From Monodelphis domestica (Eukaryota; Chordata; Mammalia; Didelphimorphia; Didelphidae): DNA of 64,000 bases. The notes beneath the pieces are model-generated. The model ran no database searches. It was not told the DNA's origin and saw only the letters and a list, made by a program, of their open reading frames with translations. Shown here piece after piece: positions 59,055-64,000 of the stretch (positions within the stretch are counted from its first letter, which is position 1; each line of letters starts with the position of its first letter). The stretch is taken from the NCBI RefSeq assembly GCF_027887165.1, contig NC_077235.1, positions 48,849,395 to 48,913,394 of the forward strand, given 5' to 3'. The position numbers were made by a program, and so were the translations under genes.

Positions 59055-59590
59055 CTTTTTGCCAGATGTAGGCACTTATCACCTCATCTGGATTATTGCA
59101 CTGCTGGTTGCTCTCTCTCTGCCTAAAGTCTCTCCCTCCTCCACTCAACTGTCAAATTAATCTTCCTAAAGCATTGGTCTACCTGTTACACCACCCTCAC
59201 CCTTCAAGAAATTCTTAGTAACTCCCTAACCCTTCCAGGGGCATTTGAAACCCTTACTATAACCTGGCCCCTCCCCCTACTACAGTCTTCTCTCTTACTC
59301 TGAAAGCAAGTGGCGCTGATCTCTTTTTGCTGGTCCTCCCATATTATATCAATGCCATCTCTGACTCCATCCATTTTTACTGGCTGGAATGCTCTCCCTC
59401 CCGGCTCCCTTCAAGTTCCTGATAAAATGTCACCTTCTACAATAAGCATTTCCCAATCCCCATGAATGCCAAGTTGATTTTCTCTAACTTATCATGTCTA
59501 TAGCTTGTCTGTACATATTTTTCTGGATATTGTTTTCTGTATTAGACTATGAGCTCTTTGAAGGCAGGAACTGTGGAAATTACTGAAGAT
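59055..59590 (+). mobile_element. L2 LINE 3' region
   Basis: CACCTCATCTGGATTATTGC, TAGTAACTCCCTAACCCTTC, TGGCTGGAATGCTCTCCCTC, GATAAAATGTCACCTTCTAC and ATTAGACTATGAGCTCTTTG follow the L2 order over more than 500 bp. HPRT1 intron 1. Confidence 0.85.
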
Positions 59591-59639
59591 AAAAAAGCCA
59601 AAGCCAAAGCCACAACTAAAAACTGCTCTCAAGGAGCTA

Positions 59640-62275
59640 ATATATTCCATCGAGAGAGAACTAATGAGATATGAATGCATTTCATTAACTACAGTAGCAA
59701 AGTGCCCACAAAACAAAAGAACATTGTTATCAGCTTATTAATATTATATGCATAATTTTATTGGTAATTAGTATTTAAGATTGGGAGCTTTACAGTGATA
59801 ACGACAAGTAGCTTAAAGGACTGCTTTGAGGAACAAGGGACAAAATGGCTATGAATGCATTACATTAACTTCAAAGTACTGAACAAAATAAAAGTGCATC
59901 ATTATTAATATATTTGTGATTTTGTGGAAATGTTAATAATCAGTTTTCAGAACTGTGGTCTTTGCAGTTTTATTAATAAACACGAGAATATTCATTCACT
60001 TATAGCAAAGTGATAGACAAAATAATAGTACTGTTATTAATTATTAGGATTATCTGGGTGACTATAAATGTTAGTCATTGACATTTAGGATTGTAATCTT
60101 TACCATTTGATTAGTTACCATAGTGGCTATGAATTTGTTTTATTAACTGTGAAGTAATATCTCACATGAAATAGCAGTTCTTAATCTACTAATATACTTT
60201 GAATTTTATTCATGTTAATTAGTGTTTAGGATTGTGGTCTTTCCAGTTTTGTTCACACAAAGAGCACATGAAATAATGATATGAATTCCTGATCTTGACC
60301 ATTTAGTTAATGTTATGAGGGAACAAATGAGAGAGAGTGGCTATTAATAATAATTTATAATATATAAAATATATGTAAGAAAAAACATGACATAAATGGC
60401 AATTATTAAAATACACAGAATCTTTGTTTATTAGGATTGTGATCTTCAGTTTTGTTAATATGAAGAGCACATGAGAATGCTGTGAATTCATTTCACTGAC
60501 TACAAAATGCAAGACAAAATAACATTGCTATGAACTTACTACTATTATCCTTATGATTGTATTAATGTTAATAACTGGCATTTTAGGATCTTAATCTTTA
60601 CAATGTTCACAATAACAATTAAGTTTATAGGATTATTGTGAGCAGTTATTGAGATAAGGGCCATGAATGAATTTCCTTAACTACAAGGTGCCATGCAAAA
60701 TAAAATAGCATTGTTGCCAATTAATATCTTTAAAATTTTGCTAACATTAATAACCGCATTTAGGATTTTGATCTTTGTTTTTATTTAGGAAAAGAGTAAT
60801 GAGGTAATGATTAACTGGCAAGATGCTATAACAAAATAAAAACACATTATCAATTCATTAATGTTGTCTTCATAATTTTCTCAATGTTAATAATTAGCAT
60901 TTAAGGTTGAACTTTATAATGTTAACATTAACAATTAGTTTACAGGATTGCAGTGAAGAGCAAATGAGATAATGGTTACAAACGAATTTCATTACCAGGA
61001 AAATCTTAATATCTTTGTGATTTTTGTTGCTATTAATAAATTAGTATTTAGGATTACAATCTTTACAATTAAAGAGCACACCAGAGAATGGCACAAGTCA
61101 ATTTTGTTCGCTGCAAAATAAAATAGAGCTGTTACTAATAATTCATATTTATATTATCTTTTATAATTTTGTAAATGTTAGTGATTAGGATTTAGGACTG
61201 TGATCTTTACCATTTGGTTAATGTTATGAGGAGCAAATGAGATGGCAGCTAGGAATTCATTTCATTCACTTCAAAGTGCTCTACAAAATAAAATGGGTTG
61301 CAACTAATTTGTTAAGTAAATAGTCAGCATTTCTTATCATTAGAATTTTGTTAATAATTAGCATTTAGGATGGAGCCTTACAATGTTATTAAAATTAACA
61401 ATTGGTTTAAAGTATTATTGTAAGGCGCAAATGAGATAATAGCCAGCAATGAATTTCATTAACTGCAAAGTGCTAAACAAAATATTAGTACTATTATTAA
61501 AATGATCTTTGTAATTGTGTTAATGTTAATAATTAGTATTTAGGATTGTGAGCGTTACCTTTCTGTTCATGTTAAGAGCATGAAATGCCAGTATGAATGC
61601 ACTTCCTTAACTGCAAAGTGCTATACAGAACAGGATTGTTATTTATTAATTTTATTTCTATCTAAATTTTGTTAATATAGTTTTACCTTTATAACTTAAC
61701 ATTAACAATGAGATTCTAGGGTTGTGGTTAGGAGGAAATGAGATGATGACCATGAATTCATTTCTTAATCATAAAAAACTATAGCATTATTATAAAATTA
61801 TCCCTGTAATCAGAAAGATGTTAACTGCTAGTATTTAGGATTGTGATCTTTACACTTTTTGTTCATGTGAAGAGTATACAATAGGAATGCATTTCATTAA
61901 CTGTAAAGTGCTATACAAAATAAGAGCATTGTTATTAAAGTTATTTCTATTAAATTTTTGTTAATGGATTTTTTATCTTTACAATTTTGTTAACTACCAG
62001 TATGTGTAGATGAAATGAGATAAGTCTTAAAGGCATTTCATTAACTATAAGGTACAAGATAAAATACTAGCATTTTTACCAATTATCTTATAATTCTATA
62101 AATCTAAAAATATTATTTGGGATTGTGCTCTTTATTTTGTTTATGAAAAGAGCAAATGAGAGAATATGATTATATTTCATTAAGTGCAAGGTGCTATATG
62201 AAATAAAATAGCATTGTTATTAACTTATTAATCTTTATTATGATCAATAATTAGCATTTACCAATAATAAGTTGC
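59640..62275. repeat. Diverged ~150-bp tandem array in HPRT1 intron 1, ~17 units
   Basis: Each unit runs GAGCAAATGAGATAATG, ATGAATTCATTTCATTAACT, GCAAAGTGCTATACAAAATA, ATAGCATTGTTATTAAT, TTTGTAATTTTGTTAATGTT, AATAATTAGCATTTAGGATT and GTGATCTTTACAATTTT. Starts fall near 59655, 59835, 59980, 60120, 60260, 60465, 60645, 60790, 60957, 61075, 61231, 61425, 61575, 61730, 61870, 62010 and 62150. The GAGCAAATGAGATAATG...AAGTGCTATA order resembles the 3' part of MIR/L2-type elements, so the array may have grown from such a tail. Units are strongly diverged, hence old. Confidence 0.85.
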
Positions 62276-63630
62276 CAGCATCAAAAGACCCCATCAGATG
62301 TGTAAATAACACTTGATTCTAAAACAATTAGCCAGCAATGTGTTCAGCCTGTACCTCTCCTGGTTTGACTTCTCTCTGGAATGGATGAGGCTGCACAGAC
62401 ACTCTCAGAGCAGCCCTATGCACTGACTTTAGCCTGAAGGCCAGCAGAGGTCACAGCCCAGCTTGTTTAAACTCCTGAGTTCTTACTTAACAGGAAGCAG
62501 GCACTGCGACCACCTGTATAATACACTGAAAACTCGGGCGGGCAGTAAGGACTGTATTTCCTGTGAAAGGGGGGCAGACACAGGTGTATGTATTCAGGAC
62601 ATAAAAAACACGCTAGGCCCTGCCATCAAGGAGCTTCCATTCTAATTAATGGAAGAAGAGAACATGTTTGGGAAAGGTACCGCCCAAAGAAGGATATTTT
62701 GGTTAGGGAAACCACAGGGATGGCATCCAGTTTTGAAGGTCTATTAAGCAATGGCAACATCCCACTTTCCCTATGGACACAGGTCATTACATGTGGCTTC
62801 TCAGACAGTTCAATCAGTGTCTACTGCAGCAATCTTCAGCAAATGATTAAGGGGGTTCATCCAAACTGACAAAGATGGTTGCCTGAATGGGAGCCAAACC
62901 ACTAAGCTCTGATTTACTCCAGCAAAATACTGAATAATGATAAAAAAAAAATCACATTAAATCCTGCTATCTTCTACCCTAGAACTACACAAAAAAGCTA
63001 AGCAGTCTTCAGAGTAAGAAAGCAAGCCATTCCCCACCTCAACCCCCCCCCCCCCCGCCCGCCCCAGTCAGTGCAATCACTTATCAGCCCAACCAGAGAA
63101 ATCATCAGAGAGCCATTAGGAGGTTCCAAGGAAAAGGACAGTGAGTAGGCAACTACAGCAATCTCTATTTTTCCATCCTTAGGAGACAGTTAAGTAGTCA
63201 CTTCAGATCCAGTGCTCTGAGCCTCAAAGATCCAGGGGGTTGAGTTTAAACCCTGGGAGCTGAAGGTCACCAGATCAAGCTCATCCCACCCAAATGCTAA
63301 GTGCAGAAGGAGGCCTTTTCCTAATAAAAAAGCCCAATTAAGAAACCAAAAAAGGATGGTCACCAAGGATTACATGAATACCTAGAAGAAACAAAGGAAG
63401 AGATTTTTTTAAAAATGAAATAAACTTTAGAGCAAAGAAATATACCATGTAGCTCAGAAAAGAAAGAAACCAAGATAGAAAAAACTCTCAAGAAAATATA
63501 AAGAATCTGATATTTAAAAAAGACAAAAACAAACTGACTTGGAAAACTTGGATCAAGAGGAGGTAATTTAAGAATCTTTTGCTCCCCCTACCTGTGATTA
63601 AAGAAAAAAGGCACAACCTCCCCCATTCTT
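62276..63630. other. HPRT1 intron 1, mostly unassigned
   Basis: A short MIR/L2-like phrase (GGCCCTGCCATCAAGGAGCT) occurs at 62614. A C-run with GCCC words lies at 63043-63065. A/T-rich sequence follows 63380. HPRT1 exon 1 is not present. Confidence 0.5.
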
Positions 63631-64000
63631 TTTAAATAAAAAAGAAATTATGGCTTATTTTAGAAGCATGTGGAATTGGAAGCTTTTCAAAGCAATAAAA
63701 ATGTAATTGGACAATATATGACAGAAATGAATTTTAGTATACATAGCTTTTGATCCAGTAATACCACTACTAGATCTGTAGCCCAAAGACATTTTTTAAA
63801 AATGGGAAACGGGTCTGCTTGTACAAAAATATTTATAGCTTCTCTTTTTGTGGTAGCAAAGAATTGGAAACTAAAGGGGGTGTTCCTCCATTGGGTCATG
63901 GCTGAACAAACTGTGGGAAATGGTGGTGAGGGAATACTATTGTGCTGTAAGGAATGATGAGCAGGAGGATTTCAGAACGAGCTGGAAAGACCTATGTGAA
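63631..64000 (+). mobile_element. L1 LINE 3' region, continues past the window
   Basis: TTTTGATCCAGTAATACCAC, CTGTAGCCCAAAGACATTTT, TACAAAAATATTTATAGCTT, GTGGTAGCAAAGAATTGGAA and GGAATACTATTGTGCTGTAA follow the marsupial L1 3' end in order. The window ends inside it. Confidence 0.85.

Noticed and set aside
58292-64000. HPRT1 exon 1 or its CpG-island promoter
   Set aside because: No MATRSPGVV-type exon or CpG island found. In human, intron 1 is about 13 kb, so exon 1 should lie beyond the window.

Overview
The window is mammalian and almost certainly marsupial X chromosome. On the minus strand lie exons 2-9 of HPRT1 (X-linked in mammals), whose splice sites and exon lengths match the human gene exactly (107, 184, 66, 18, 83, 47, 77 and 48 coding nt). 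The interspersed repeats are marsupial types: tRNA-headed SINEs with the usual tail words, a SINE with an RTE-derived tail, and marsupial-type L1 3' ends, along with ancient MIR, L2, L3/CR1 and RTE fragments. I cannot name the species.

The left half (about 7-32.4 kb) is built of successive tandem-repeat domains. A GC-rich domain (about 7-19.85 kb) is followed by increasingly A/U-rich domains (22.2-25.9, 25.9-27.5 and 27.5-32.4 kb). Plus-strand splice sites and an AATAAA signal follow at 32.4-34.2 kb. Repeat content, position beside HPRT1, size (about 27 kb mature) and domain order all fit RSX (RNA-on-the-silent X), the marsupial lncRNA proposed to do what XIST does in eutherians. RSX is known. 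What looks less described here is the fine structure: a higher-order repeat of CpG-rich 30-bp and CpG-free 34-bp blocks, recurrent 13-bp RNA hairpins, a hairpin formed by the last splice donors of the giant exon, a further repeat domain upstream (1-5.25 kb), and candidate minus-strand exons.

Between RSX and HPRT1, which converge tail to tail, lies an intergenic segment (34.2-42.6 kb) with SINE/LINE fragments, one LTR-like fossil and a single CpG island (39.6-40.45 kb). The island carries four CTCF-like motifs in one orientation and a good minus-strand splice donor. I infer that it is a boundary element and possibly the promoter of an RSX antisense RNA; such an RNA, XSR, is known in opossum.

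The right half (42.6-64 kb) is HPRT1 on the minus strand: 3' UTR, exons 9 to 2 and part of intron 1. Exon 1 and its promoter are outside the window. Intron 3 holds a near full-length NPM1 retrocopy with a greatly lengthened acidic tract. Intron 1 holds a diverged 2.6-kb tandem array whose unit resembles a MIR/L2 tail. Long open frames in the RSX arrays (up to 886 codons) are by-products of stop-poor repeats and are not annotated as genes.
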